A stretch of 64,000 nt of DNA from Larix kaempferi (GCA_027924585.1 BSBM01000461.1:9735001-9799000), one strand, 5' to 3'. Shown: positions 22,343-34,886, counted from the first letter of the stretch. Numbers and translations are program-made. Notes: a model not told the origin generated them from the letters alone.

Positions 22343-22374
22343 TCCTGTACAGCAACAGACTAAGTGTGAGTAGA

Positions 22375-23115
22375 ATGAAGAACTCCCTACAAGTTTTGTT
22401 AATGCAATTGATACTCCGACATTTGAATGGTATGACCATATCAAGTTTTTGCTGAAGAATGGGTTCACTCCTGAAACCTTACACTTCAAAAAATGCAGAG
22501 CTTTGAGACTAAAGTCTACTCCTTATCAATTCATTAATGGAATTATGTTTAGAAAAAATTATGATGGAAGCTTTCTTATATGTTTGGATAAAACAGAAAC
22601 TGATGATATCCTTTTTCAATTTCATGCAAGACCTGCTGGAGGTAATTTTTCAGGTGAAACCATAGCACACAAGATTCTCAGGGATGGATATTATTGGCTT
22701 ATTCTGTTTAAAGATGCTTATGCCTATGTCAGGAGGTGTGAAGCATGTCAAAAGTGTGTAGGGAAATTAAGAAAACCTGCTTTTCCTCTACAACCAGTAA
22801 CAATTTAGTTCCCATTTCAGCAATGGCGATTGGACTTTGTTGGTCCCATTAATCCTACCTCCTCCCTTCAACACAGATATATCCTTACAACAACTGACTA
22901 CTTTACCAGATGGGTAGAAGCAGTTCCCCTTAGGTAGTGCAATGTAAACCAGGTAATGCCCTCGAGTATCTTGTCTTTGATAATGCATCCTATTTTTCCT
23001 GAATTGACTTGACACAGTATGCCCTTGAAAAAGGGATTAAATTAAAATTTTCTGCCAATTATTACCCACAGGGTAATGGGCTTGCTGAATCTGCAGTTTT
23101 GAATTTGATTGGGTT
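22375..23115 (+). pseudogene. pol: Integrase of element C, truncated
   Basis: Shifted in frame relative to RNase H. The zinc-binding N-terminus (FHARPAGGNFSGETIAHKIL ... CEACQKC, HHCC type) is at 22,620-22,760. The catalytic core follows with LDFVGPI (first Asp, near 22,835), TTDYFTRWVEAVPL (second Asp) and, after several stops and frameshifts, GNGLAES (the catalytic Glu, near 23,085). Homology then stops. The chromodomain or C-terminal region, purine tract and 3' LTR are absent. Confidence 0.85.
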
Positions 23116-26095
23116 TAAGTTTTTATTTACATACCGAATATCTTCTGGTTTATATAGATAAATATTATCTATTTATTTGTCCAATATTACCCAAATGATA
23201 TAGACTAAGTCATCCTCCTCTGTGCTTAATGTGCGGGGTTCATAAAATAGACCCGTCTTGAAACCTGTTTAGGAAGGTGACACTAAAAAATAAAACAAAC
23301 TATAAGACAGAGATCAAATCAAACACTTTTTCCATAGCTTATTCATTTATCTACATAGGTAGGGATTGGAGATCGATCAATTTGCATCAACATGTTCATC
23401 TTATATATAACGTCTACAGATTTCCGATGGTCATAATAGAGATCAAATCCTTGTTTCAAAAATATCTCTATTACATGTCATAATACCCAAATTCATATTT
23501 AAACGAAGCACACAGAGATTCTAATCTTTCTTTCAGGAAATAAGGTCATTATAGAGAGAGAGAGAGAGAAAGTTTAACAGATATCTAATCCTTAGTATTT
23601 TACATGAAGAGTCTTGGGATATGGTTTAAACAGAGTTCAAAATGATCCTTCTATTTGCAACTATTGTATAAAATAAACAGAGTTCGACATTTTCATACTA
23701 GATCCGAAATTGGCAAAAGTATTTAAAATATAGATGCAAAATCGAACCCTGTAAAAAAAATTGCAAAGTGCTAAATGAAACTAAGCTGATCTCAAGATCA
23801 CTTTCCATATCCAAACCAAAGCTTAACAGTCAATAAGCAAATCAAGAAGAATCTCTATGTACATACCCATAATGGCAAGTGAGCTAATTGATGAAAGCAT
23901 CGATGCATACAAACAATAAGAATTTCGATCAATAAATTAGCAGATATTTCCACGAATAGACGTTTACATCGACAATCAGCAAAAAGGGAAGGATATTCTA
24001 CCAGACTTTGAGGAGGAAAAATAATGGTGGCACTACTAATTCAAAAAAACAATGTTAACCTAGTCCAACATAGATTCCTTGTTCCTCTCTAATCTTTACC
24101 GAGAGAAAATTGCATGTTATTCAATCAACAATTAACAGTCACCAAGTGTTTTATCCAAAAAACAATTGAGTTTTCCAAATGATTTCAACGTTATTAAATT
24201 TAAAAGTTCTACCTGATTACAATGACTTGTTAACCTCATGTTCAAGGTGAAGGTAGTTCTTCTTTTTAAAACAAAAATAATAACTTCACAGAAAACGTCA
24301 AGGCAAGAACTAGTCACTATAACAGCCAAATGAGCAAAAGGTTTATAGTTATTCAACATACTGGACCTGAGATCAATTTCAATGTCTAAAATTTCCCAAA
24401 CCTTTTTTTTCTTTTGGGTCCACAAAAATAAATTTATTAATTATACACATAGATCGACATTTAATCCCAACATAGAGGTCTAATATTTCAAATTTGAATT
24501 ACTCCCGTAATATATAACTTAACAGGGTTGTACATTTAGAAATCCAAATCACCTAAATATTAACTCTTATTCAATAATAATGATATAGAAATCTTTGTTC
24601 ATTTCTATTTACCCAATAATTTGTAAACAGAGAAGCAAATTTTGTTGATAGAAGATCGATTCTTTCAACTGAGTGAAATATTCATAGGAAAGGTCCACTA
24701 TATAAACACTGTAAATACAACTACACATAGTCAAATGACTCTATCAGAGTTTCGATCCACAAAATTACACAGGACCGAATCGTTTTAAACGGGGTTTCAA
24801 ACCACGAGTTTACATAGGATATATTCTTTAACTACAAAAATTTAACTGATACAAATGAAGGATTCAACATTTTTCTTATACATGTCGATTGTACAGCAAT
24901 CTGATTCTTAAATAAAAAGAAAAAAACATATGGTTATCGTCCAATGATCTAGCCTACAAAAAAAAATCTTTCCATATATAAACATTCGAATCATCATATA
25001 TCATTTACATACCTGGAAAAAAAATCATGGGGAAAACAATTTTTTGGGGGAAAACTACTTTCTTACATTCGATCTGAATAAAAGCCTTGCTACATAAATT
25101 TTCTCTTATAAGTTTGAACTTTTTTCGTTATAAGCAGATAACGTTACTGTAAAAGAAAGAGATTGTTTTTTTTTCCCATTTGCTTTTGAAGTTACCTTTG
25201 TTATAAAAAAAATAGAACCATTCTCTTCTTGCTAGTGGACTTTTCCATTTTTTTCCCTGCAGAATTTGCCATCAACACCTAGAAGCCAATCAAAATGACT
25301 ATAGTCCAAATAAGGACAACCAACTAACACCATAGTGGCCAATCATTTCATAAGCTTCCCTAGAATTAGTAACTTGCACTTGCCTTGGTTAATTTATATT
25401 ACAACAAATACTTTTATTTACAATCATTTAGCTAAACACCCTATGTAGTCCAATTTTGAACTTTAGACTAAAAAGAAAAGGCTACCTAAAACTTGACATC
25501 GTAAACGTTGTTATTAAATTCTTTCTAGTTTTAACCAACTCACTTTTTATATTAATATATATAGCATTCTTCTCCATCTTTATGCACTAAATAAAAAGAT
25601 CCATAGCTTGAATCTTTTATCCTAGCAAGACAAAACTATGGTCCTAGCATACCATTATCCTATTACTCATATGCAAGCAACAATGTAAGCTAATATAAAT
25701 GACAAATCTATGCATATCCTTGTATATTCGCCATTGCCAAATTCTCCTGGACACTAACAAGTTTTTTTCACGAAAATATATTTCGTTTGTTCTTTGTTTA
25801 CAAGAAAGCAACTTGCCTCCTTATTGTTATTTTTCCTGCCATGTGTTCTGCATGAACATCACAACTTGATGCTTTTGTTTATAATGATTTTTTTATTGGA
25901 CAAGGTAAATGAGTTTGATAAATTTTATATAAGATATTAAGTTTAAAAATATATAAATAAAATATGTTAATTTTAATTTACTAAGTTTATATAAATTTAA
26001 TCAATTTTAATATTTTATTAGTATAACAATTTGAAGTAAATAATATATTTTACTTTAAAAATAAATCAATTAATTATTTTAATTCATTATTAAAC
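23116..26095. other. AT-rich non-coding stretch
   Basis: No coding homology was recognised in six frames. It has a short (AG)n run at about 23,552-23,570, a CTATATAAAC box at about 24,699, and LTR-like wording (GATCGATC, TTTAAACAGAG) that resembles the style of 42.8-43.6 kb without clear alignment. The last 200 bp are extremely AT-rich. It is probably decayed LTR or leader DNA. Confidence 0.4.
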
Positions 26096-26278
26096 AATTT
26101 GTAATACCCTTCACTACTCACCTATGTCATTGTAATTGAATATGAAATGTAAATGCATTTATTTACTAGTTCCTATATTTATTAAAGAATTTGTAATATC
26201 TCTCACTCCTCATCCTTGTCATTGTAATTGAATATGAAATGTAAATGCATTTATGTACTAGCTCTTAGAATGGAGCTT
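26096..26278 (+). repeat. Two 92-bp direct repeats at a possible LTR start
   Basis: Units begin AATTTGTAATA at 26,096 and 26,188 and share TCATTGTAATTGAATATGAA. TGTAATACCC at 26,100 resembles the LTR starts at 10,882 and 31,564. About 180 bp further on, GGAGCTTAAGGTCAAGGCCC resembles the same place in the C LTR, so this may begin a related LTR. Confidence 0.5.
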
Positions 26279-27399
26279 AAGGTCAAGGCCCCACCAATGA
26301 ACCTTATAAGACTTTAATTTCTTAGTAAAACCATGCACTAGTTAAAGCATGGTAACCTCATGGATATGATGTAAATGGGAAATAATGAAATAGAACTAAC
26401 AAGATTGAATGTGCACGGAAACAAGAACAAAAGAGACACTCACATCCACTAGAGCGAGAGGGTGAAGGAAATTAAAATATTAGGAATCCGATCAATGATG
26501 ACTAGGTGTCATCATGGTGCCTATGGATGCTAAAGGAATAGTGAGAGATTATTGCTCCTCAAACATAGACCTCATAAGTATGATCAATATAAGATTATTA
26601 TTAATCTCAAAAAGTTGGGTACAACATATGATTAATTGAGCTCATCATTATTAGGATAAGTGTAGTGTTGTTTTTCATAAACAATCATACGGGGGAGATC
26701 TCTAAGAATTTTTAATGAAAATGTGTCTTTTATGACTAGAAACCAACTTCACCTATAAGAACAATTTAATTATTGAAATCACTACTAAAAATAAATAAAG
26801 TGATTAAAAGAAGAGAATAATTATATTGAGAAAAGAATCACCATTATAAACATATCTACTAATCCTATAGTCAATTCCCTTTACCAAGAATATATTTTAT
26901 GGCATAACCTATATATATGTATGTTGGAATAATCATGGCTACTACACATATTAAAAATGAAAGGCATATTAATATATGGATTAGATTATAAGAAATGAAC
27001 GGCACATTAATGCATGGCCTTGATTTTGGTAGTTAAAATAAAATTAAGAAAAAGGAGAAACAAAATCATAAAAAGAAAACAAAAACAAGTGATTAATTTT
27101 CAAGAATGAATATTAATAGGAAGAGTTGAGTTTATAAATTATATATATATTATTTTTAATTTAAATTCTATAGATACACAATATATTTTATTTCTAATTT
27201 AAATTCTATACATACTATATATAGTGTATGTAATTTAAATTAAAGCGTGGCATGTGTATCGGTAGGTATTTTTAAAAAGAAATCATTTTTATGAAAAAAA
27301 ATGTATATAAAATTAATATGTATTAAAAAGAGGAGGGACGCATTTGGATTGCTTTAGGGTTATTTAAAAAATACCATTGGATTGGATTTTATGTGGCGG
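26279..27399. other. Non-coding, possibly LTR-derived
   Basis: Only weak similarity to the C LTR near 26,270-26,330 (GCTTAAGGTCAAGGCCCC, then ACCATGCAC). Otherwise AT-rich, with no frame or motif that I can support. Confidence 0.3.
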
Positions 27400-27815
27400 T
27401 AGGAAAATGGTAGCCTCTGGGATAGAGAGCCAGCCACTGCTTTTGTCTTTTGATTTTCTTGTTGATCATTGGAGGAGGAGGGAGGCCTATTTGATAGAGA
27501 GCCATCCCGTTACTTTGTGTTTTTGTTTTGTTTTTGTTTTCTTATAAATCATTGAATAAAGAGGGTGACCTCCTCCTTGTATTTTTTTGTTAAAAACTGA
27601 TTTAGCATTGTGCCAAGAGGGCAGACTCATTGATAGAGACACGGCCCATTGTTTATTGTTGATATTTGGTTAATCTCTGCAGAAGAAGAAGGCATCTTTG
27701 ATAGAGATCCAACCATTGTTTGAAGGCATCTTTGATAGAGATCCAACCATTGTTTTGTTTGTTAATATTGATTTATGTTTGCAAGAAGAGGGTGACTTCT
27801 TTGACAAAGAGCCAG
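27400..27815 (+). repeat. Degenerate ~70-bp tandem array (TTGATAGAGAGCCAGCC)
   Basis: Copies of GATAGAGA(G/T)CCA begin near 27,421, 27,493, 27,632, 27,699, 27,734 and 27,802. Spacings are 72, 139, 67, 35 and 68, i.e. multiples or a half of about 70 bp. Units also share GAGGGTGAC(C/T)TC and a T/G-rich part. A half-unit is exactly duplicated at 27,690-27,755. Confidence 0.75.
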
Positions 27816-27960
27816 CCCACTCTATGAGATTGTTGATCGCAAAAGAGTGGAAATCCAAGATGATGAACTGGAAATACAGGAAGGCGAGGGAGTGTTTCCC
27901 ATGTGCCTTGCAGAGGGTCATACACAGTAACCAGAATTTGTAGATCATTGTCCTGTGTAG

Positions 27961-28503
27961 TTAGCTGGATATTCTCGGATTTCGATCAAACATATAGATT
28001 GCTGGGAAGTCCCATGATTTTTTCTGTCTTGATAGAACTGGGGGCTTTTCACCACGGTCTCCCATCTTCCGCACACTGCTGTGAGGTTGTGATGGGATGT
28101 GTAAGCCACTCTCAGCAAACACTGTCGACCTAATTCGCGTGGGAGACCTGGAAAAAGCTCCATAATCAATGGCACAATCTGTTGACAAAATACGAAGAGA
28201 GAAAGTTCCTGTACGAGGATGAGTCTCGAAATAGGACTTTATATCCTTGACCTGAAAGAAGAGGCAGCTTGCGCGGCACTTTTTGTGGAGTTTGGTTAAC
28301 GGTAGACACATTTTGGGCGTGGGATAACTGGCACTCAAATCGCCTTTTTTGGGGATTTGTTCCCTAGATTTGGTTATAAAAATTGGTGGAATTGTAGTTT
28401 CACCCCATTTACTGTGGAACTGTGTCTCTAGGATTTTTGCCCATTTTAAGACGACCCCCTCAAATACCGGGCTGATTTGAGTGCAGTTATCACATGCCCA
28501 CAT
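27961..28503 (-). CDS. Unrecognised 180-codon ORF
   Basis: The longest open frame outside recognisable element coding. It sits in a GC-richer island just after the 70-bp array. The translation (opening MWACDNCTQISPVFEGVVLK) has a C-x2-C at the start and a basic middle but no domain that I know. The opposite strand also has shorter open frames. It may be chance openness of a GC-rich LTR or leader segment, and no intron signals or homologues support it. Confidence 0.15.
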   Translation of the reverse strand: MWACDNCTQISPVFEGVVLKWAKILETQFHSKWGETTIPPIFITKSREQIPKKGDLSASYPTPKMCLPLTKLHKKCRASCLFFQVKDIKSYFETHPRTGTFSLRILSTDCAIDYGAFSRSPTRIRSTVFAESGLHIPSQPHSSVRKMGDRGEKPPVLSRQKKSWDFPAIYMFDRNPRISS

Positions 28504-29074
28504 TTTTAGGAAAATGTCCCTTCATAAAGGCTAATTTGAGTTCTTTGGAGTTTAGCATTTTTTGAAAAATAAAAATTTGGCTAAGTTATTGGATCCAATT
28601 AGGCTCAATAGAAGTTGGGCTAAATTCAGTAGAAACAAGGATTTTTGAGAAATAGAAATGTCTTCTACCAAATAAAAGAGTGAATTTTAAAATTTAATGT
28701 TAGGTTTATTTTATAATTTTGTATTTAAGGTGAAATTTCTATAATTTAATAAAATATTAAGTAAATAAAAAATTTACAATATTAATTTTAAAACTAAAAA
28801 TATATGTATTTCAATTAATTAAGATTAAAATAATTAATTAGAATATATAAATAGATTTAAGTTATTTGTTAAATAGAAATTTTGACATAAGATGTTAATT
28901 CAAAAACCATTTAATTGCTTTGTACTTTGTTTGGATACTAGTTTAGTACATCCATTTAACTTGTGGTGGTGAACACTCATAGGTCACAAGTTAAGTGCCA
29001 TGAGCAAGTTACTTGTTACTTTTGTTCTCGCTCTCCACCCGTTGTTGTCTATGCCTTAGTTACATGTTACTTTT

Positions 29075-29482
29075 CTAGTTATTTTTTATATTTTTTTGTA
29101 TAACTGTTTATTTCAAATTTTGAATGACACCCATTAAATAATCTAGACCTAGGGAAAGTATAGATGGTAGTCCACCCCAAATTATACTAGCACAGCCACT
29201 TACTTGTTGTCTATGCATCACAAGTTATATGTTATTTATGCATCAACTACCTTTACCTTCTTTAGTTAAATAGGTTGTCCGTGACTACATGTTATCCATG
29301 CATGAGCTATGATTTATCCATGCATGCATGAGCTACGAGTTATCCATGCATCAAATCTCAATTATTTTTTATAATTTTTATTTCAAACTTTGAATGATGC
29401 TCATAAAATCAATTTGGAGTGTACACTTGTCCCATCCCTCTCAAATCTAGGAAAAGCATAGAGGGTAGTCCACCCCAAATTC
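29075..29482 (+). repeat. Pair of ~120-bp direct repeats with ATGCATGAGC words between
   Basis: Segments 29,075-29,193 and 29,359-29,482 share TTTATTTCAAA(T/C)TTTGAATGA and GTAGTCCACCCCAAATT. The spacer has repeated TTATCCATGCAT words. Confidence 0.65.
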
Positions 29483-30810
29483 TAAGATATAAACACCTAT
29501 CACCTGTGGGTGTAACAAGTTGTTTTCACATCTAAAAACTATTATCATAACATAAAAACTATTAAATCTAAAAACAAAAACAAAACAAAAAATCTAAATT
29601 GGTATATATCAAATATAAAAAACTAGTTTAATGTTTAATAACTATAACTTTATAAAATTGGTCTAAAAACCCATTTCTTAAAAAGAATAACACTTACAAA
29701 ACAAGAAATTAAAAAATAAAAACTACTATTTTGATAAAACTAAAAATATCTATGAATAATAAATAATAAAATTATCTTATCAATATTTCTTCAATGATTA
29801 AACCATTATAATAGTTAATAATTAAGAGCCTATAATCTTCCATAAACACTGAAATTTACCAACTTATTGACCTTTGTGATGTAAATTTGTTCTTCAAAAC
29901 ACTAAGTTCAACACCAAAAATGAATTCAAAATTCAATTTCTTAGAAGAATTTCTTAGAGTACCATAAAAAAACCATCTATAATGCACAACTAGCCAGCAC
30001 ATTTCAATATAATATTCATGTGTTGTAACTAGTTTGTACCCTTTTGGACCATACCTTTTCTAATGGTTCACTTGACATGGTCATTTCTAAGTTGATTTCA
30101 ACAAGCTTTCATTTCATCACTAGATCCCAATAAAAATAACCTAAAAACTTCAAAACGTAAAGCATTAACCACAGAATTTTGTTCTGAACTAGAGAGGAAT
30201 TTGGAAGACAAAATGGGTTTGCTTGTAGGGGTTTTCTTAAAGTATCTAGTCTGGATGGATCCTTAAAAAAAAAACGCTTCATTGAAAATTATAATGGCGT
30301 GACCAAAGGATGCCTGACCAATCACGTGAAACTGAATGCGTAACAAACACATCTAGTAGTGATCCGAAAATGGGTAAAACTCACTTTTCTTCAGTCACGA
30401 ATACTTAATCAAATTCTCAAATTCTCAATAATCATAAATAAATTGGAATAACAAATCAATTTCAATCTTTGACAATTTAGATATTTCACAAAACACACAT
30501 GAAAAAGATACACAAACCAGAATTGTCAACGGCGTTCGTGAGGCCTCCTAACTACGTCTCTGGACTCATTGAAACTTTGAGTCGCTTCATTATCTCCTTC
30601 AAAGATTGGCTTTCATAAGTACAATTGCATGATCTTCACTTCAAGTGGCTCATTCCCATCTTGGGATTCCTTTCTCTTCCTCACCAAGAAGAACTAAGGC
30701 TCTCACATGAACTGAACTATTTCTCCCATCTTGGGATGAAATTTCTTATACAAAGCTTACCAAAAAACTTTCTCCAACAGAATCCTACTTTCCTTCTCCA
30801 AATGAGAGGA

Positions 30811-30817
30811 TTTTATA
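30811..30817 (-). promoter_or_regulatory. Possible TATA box (minus strand)
   Basis: Reads CTATAAAATCC on the minus strand, with no clear LTR ends assigned around it. Confidence 0.25.
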
Positions 30818-32997
30818 GCCTTTACAGGATGATTACTCATCACATATGTTAAGGAGAATATCTCTCCCATGATCCCCTAAATTAGGATCAACAAACACCT
30901 TAAAGGATAGGTGGAGAAATGGTCTCATCTTTTTCCATGAAGATATCAACACTCCCTTAGGACAAAGAAACCAATTGGTGAGGTGTATTCTCACATCTAA
31001 TTAAATTTCCTTTATAAATTTAAAAGAGAATTTATATAAGCACTTTCATATTTCCCCTTTTACATAGTTTTCATTGAACTTTCAATTTTAATGTGAAATA
31101 CACTTTGTTCAATGTCATATGAACATTTGTTGGAAAAACCTCATTTTTGTCTATAATTTCAATCTGTAATTTCTTTCATATACGAAGTCCATTTGACCCC
31201 CTTCAAATCGCATTAGGAAGCTCTCTACAAGCTCTTCGTCAATTGAATACCTTTGATGTGAATGAAAACCTTCTGCATTCTTTGACTATGGAGATCCTCC
31301 TAGATCAGGTAGGCCCTCTCAATTTCATAAAATAATCTTTTACAGGCAAAATGCATCTATCCTCACCATTATGAAATAGTATATCCTCCTCCTTGAGCGA
31401 GGATTTTATTGCATTCAAGCAAGTTGGTCTTATAAGCCAAGAAGTCCCAATTTGAGAGGATAATGCAGTTTCTAAAATAGCCATGCTATTAAAAAATTGG
31501 GTGATACGATGAGAGAGACAGGGGTCAATTAACTTAAAGATACCCATTATTTAGCATTCCTACTGTAATGCCCCATTTTGACCTTATTAACTGAACTAAT
31601 TTGCCTATTACTCTGAGACTTTGTCAGTTTGATGACACTATGGACATATGGTTTTATTATTTTGGAGAGATTATATATATGTGTGTGATGTTAATGTTAT
31701 GAATTCTATTCACATTTTGATTATGTCTCTAGAATGCAAACTTACTACATGATGGGTACGTGGATACCGAGTTAAATGTTATATGTTGAATGGATGGATA
31801 TGATACCAGGTTCATGGTACATAGAAATGAATTGCATTGTTTTTCATTAGTAATTAAATGTATATCCATGTCAATGATTGTACGATATTCTCAATTGTGT
31901 GTTTGGAGACTAACCTACAGGTTAAGAGAGCTAAGTGGTAGCTAGATCCTACGAGGAGGGAGTACTTCGAAGACATGGGTTCTAAAAGATAAATGGTATG
32001 CAACTGATGCATTTTTTTTTAGCATGAGTATTGTATTATTATCATAATGTATGGGTAGGTTTGGGGTTTCAGGAAATTCAACCGCTAAAATTGGTTATTT
32101 GATGACAAAACCTGAGTACGATAGTCGCAACGCAGTAACTATGTCAAGGTAGACATAGCCTCTTATTCCATGGGAGGGGTGGAGGCATTGCCACAGTTTA
32201 TCCTCCAAACTCGGAGTCATGAGAGGGTTGCGCTACACCTCACTCCACAAGGTGTGTGATGATGACTGGTGGGTACCTACTGGGGAAGCTTGGTTGATGT
32301 AGTCAACACTTCCTCTTACGGGTTCTAACTGGAACTGCTCATGGCGTGACACTTCAGCGTAGTCCAATAGAGGAAGGATATGATGTGGAAGTTAGTTGTG
32401 AACTAGGTAGAAGGAGTTAGGTAGATAGGTATGTCATAGAAGTAAAATGGAAAACATAATTCAGTGTATTGAAAACCTTTGATTGATTCTTTTGTCGTAA
32501 TTCAGTATGTTCTGTTGTTTCATGTATTATAATAAATGGAGATAGTCATTGAAATTCTTATCTCGGTATGTGTCGACTGATAGCGATTTATGTAATTATG
32601 TGGTATGCTTGTTTTAGTATTATTAGTGTACCTACACGAGGTATGGAAGCCATAGCTACGCTTACATAACTCGCCTATATAGGCTGGTGTTAAATTTTTA
32701 GAATTTACTTCAATCTGATCTAGGATCTTAACTAAGAGAACATGTACAGCATATCTACAGCATATCAATCATGGAGACAATAATGCAAGCACACAAGAGA
32801 CACAAAGATTTACTTGGGGAAAACCATAAAGGTGAAAAACCCCAATAACTTCCTCAGAGATAGATAGAGCAATGATACAACCAACCATGAGAGATAGACA
32901 TAACCTAGCAGCAGATCCTCCTCCTCCATAAGTGCACCACTCCTCCTTGAGTGCATGAGTGAGAAGTGAGTAAGTAAATAGAGTGCCTCCCGCACTC

Positions 32998-33005
32998 TAT
33001 TTATA
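32998..33005 (-). promoter_or_regulatory. TATA box, F 3' LTR
   Basis: TATAAATA on the minus strand, followed by GAGTGCGGGAG. Duplicated in the other LTR at 39,768-39,775. Confidence 0.65.
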
Positions 33006-33075
33006 CTTGACTTGACTTGCCTTTTTACCTAACTCATGTAGGCTCGAACTTAACCACATAACATAATGCTGACTG

Positions 33076-33210
33076 GGCCGACCCCCAATAGGGTGGTCTA
33101 ATAACCCTTTGACCCACATGGTCGACCCCCAATAGGGCGGTCTAATAACCCTTCGACCCACATGAGCTATATAGGGCCGACCCCAACAAGGTGGTCTAAT
33201 AACCCATCAA
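33076..33210 (-). repeat. Three ~50-bp repeats upstream of the F TATA box
   Basis: Units open at 33,076, 33,121 and 33,175 with G(G/T)(C)CGACCCC and share GGTGGTCTAATAACCC. On the minus strand they lie just upstream of the TATA box, the position of an LTR enhancer. Also at about 39,846-39,980. Confidence 0.7.
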
Positions 33211-33597
33211 GTATAAGTTACGACACTTACAATATAAATGACGACACTTCCATATAGAGGAATAATACCATCTCTATAGGAATACAATATACATATATGT
33301 GAAATACATTCTGAAGTTACATATACATCAACACTCCTTCTTAACTAGGAAGGTATTTCTCAGCACAGTTCTTCTAGCACAAGTCATCTTCTCTGGATCA
33401 TCGTCACTGGATAATCGTCATCGAGTCATCATCGTCGCACTGCTGCTGCTATCTCAATCAATCTCTGAATCTACTCGTCATAGGAAGTTCTACAGAGCCA
33501 ATCCTTTTTCATACTGGATGCAGGCCCACCACCTGCAGGTCTTCAACATCACTGGCCATACTGTGGAATCCTTAGGACTTATTACGTGCGTCACAAA

Positions 33598-34100
33598 CCT
33601 CGAAAGAGCATCCCAGGATGTTACGGGTACACAACTCCGACCTGTAGGATCTCCCAGGGCGCTATTACATGTGACCCCACCACAAAACCTCGAAAGAGCA
33701 TCCCAGGATGTTACGGGTACACAACTCCAACCTATAGGATCTCCCAGGGCGCTATTATATGTGGTCATGGAAAAACCTCGCAAGAGCATCCTAGGACTGA
33801 TTACGGGCACACAGCCCAACCTATCGGATCTCCCAGGGCGCTATTACATGCCATAGGACAAAACCTCGCAAGAGCATCTGCCAGATATCCCAGGGCGCTA
33901 TTACATGCCATAGGCAAAACCTCGAAAGACTATCTTCAGATCTCCCAGGGCACTGAATTACATGTCCTCCCAGAGCAAAACCTCGAAAGAGCATTTTCCA
34001 GATGTCCCAGGGCACCGATATTACATGCCATAGGCAAAACCTCGAAAGACCATCTACAAATCTCCCAGGGCACCGGATTACATGCTCATCTGCACAACCT
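33598..34100 (-). repeat. CCTCGAAAGAGC/TCCCAGGGCGC tandem array in F
   Basis: Seven units start at about 33,598, 33,688, 33,776, 33,863, 33,919, 33,981 and 34,040. The first three are 87-90 bp and the rest 56-62 bp, as if an internal segment of the long unit was lost. Confidence 0.9.
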
Positions 34101-34149
34101 AATCCACGGCCATAGAGTATGAACCTGATACTCACCATACATTATCCTG

Positions 34150-34800
34150 ATGTACACATGATCATCCTGATCATCATCACTGCAACGTCCTGCTGCATGT
34201 CATATGGAGCAACATCCTGAAGCTCGTCATCCATGATCATCCTGATCATACAATGCATCTACCTGATGCATACCAAGTATCTACCTGATACATATCATCA
34301 TACAGGATCCACCTGATCATACAGTGTATCCACCTGATACAAATACAAATACATGATAAATATCACCATACATGATCCACCTGATCATAGAATGCATCTA
34401 CCTGATGCATACCAAGTATCTACCTGATACATATCATCATACATGATCCACCTGATCATACAGTGTATCCACCTGATACAAATACATGATACATATCACC
34501 ATACATGATCCACTTGATCATACAATGTATCCACCTGATACATATACAGATACATGGTCCAAGCATCTAACATGATGCATATACAAAATACATACACATG
34601 ATCCAACTGATCATATCCAGCATCCAACATGATGCATACATACATAAATGATCCAACTGATCATATCCAGCATCCAACATGATGCATACATACATAAATG
34701 ATCCAACTGATCATATCCAGCATCCAACATGATGCATATACAAAATACATACACATGATCCAACTGATCATATCCAAGCATAAACCAGAACATCATCCTG
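34150..34800 (-). repeat. ATGATCCACCTGATCATA tandem array in F
   Basis: Dense repeats of CATGATCCA(C/A)CTGATCATA alternating with TGCAT/TACATA words. About four near-identical units of ~54 bp lie at 34,600-34,770. The word TGATCA is self-complementary. Confidence 0.9.
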
Positions 34801-34886
34801 ATGCTCATCATCCAGCGCTTACATCCACAGCCAAGTGAAGGATCCTCCTTCCAACATGCTTGGAATGGCTTCAACAAATGTGTCCA

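Larger units (their letters stand above)
10882..23115 (+). mobile_element. Element C, copy A: decayed Ty3/Gypsy (Tat-like) retrotransposon, 3' end missing
   Basis: 5' LTR (10882-12258), tRNA-Met site (12261-12272), a very long leader (to 18,598), gag, an extra RNase H domain, reverse transcriptase, RNase H, and integrase up to the third catalytic residue. Homology is lost near 23,115. No purine tract or 3' LTR was found before 46 kb, so the 3' end was deleted. The pol wording resembles the plant Tat-type group that carries a second, archaeal-like RNase H. The leader-to-gag link is inferred from continuity and could include an older insertion. Confidence 0.72.
28504..31558. other. AT-rich non-coding stretch with LTR-like pieces
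   Basis: Contains direct repeats at 29,075-29,482 and a minus-strand TATAAAA at 30,811-30,817 followed by a leader-like sequence, consistent with a minus-oriented LTR. Short frames at 30,625-30,852, 31,147-31,335 and 31,305-31,547 show no recognisable product. Confidence 0.35.
32688..33333 (-). repeat. 3' LTR of element F
   Basis: 646 bp, TGTTAAATTTT to ATCAACA as read on the plus strand. On the minus strand it follows AAGAAGGAG. It contains a TATA box and three upstream repeats. Confidence 0.92.

Noticed and set aside
25900-28870. Inverted pair of AT-rich segments (25.9-26.1 and 28.7-28.87 kb) as ends of a MITE
   Set aside because: Similarity is explained by extreme AT content. No defined terminal inverted repeats or target duplication were found.
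33299-34138. Plus- and minus-strand ORFs of 105-185 codons over the F array
   Set aside because: They only translate the tandem repeat (CCTCGAAAGAGC units) and change frame with unit length, with no independent coding evidence.
33598-34800. CRISPR-like array
   Set aside because: Units are adjacent and degenerate with no unique spacers, and the context is a plant retroelement.
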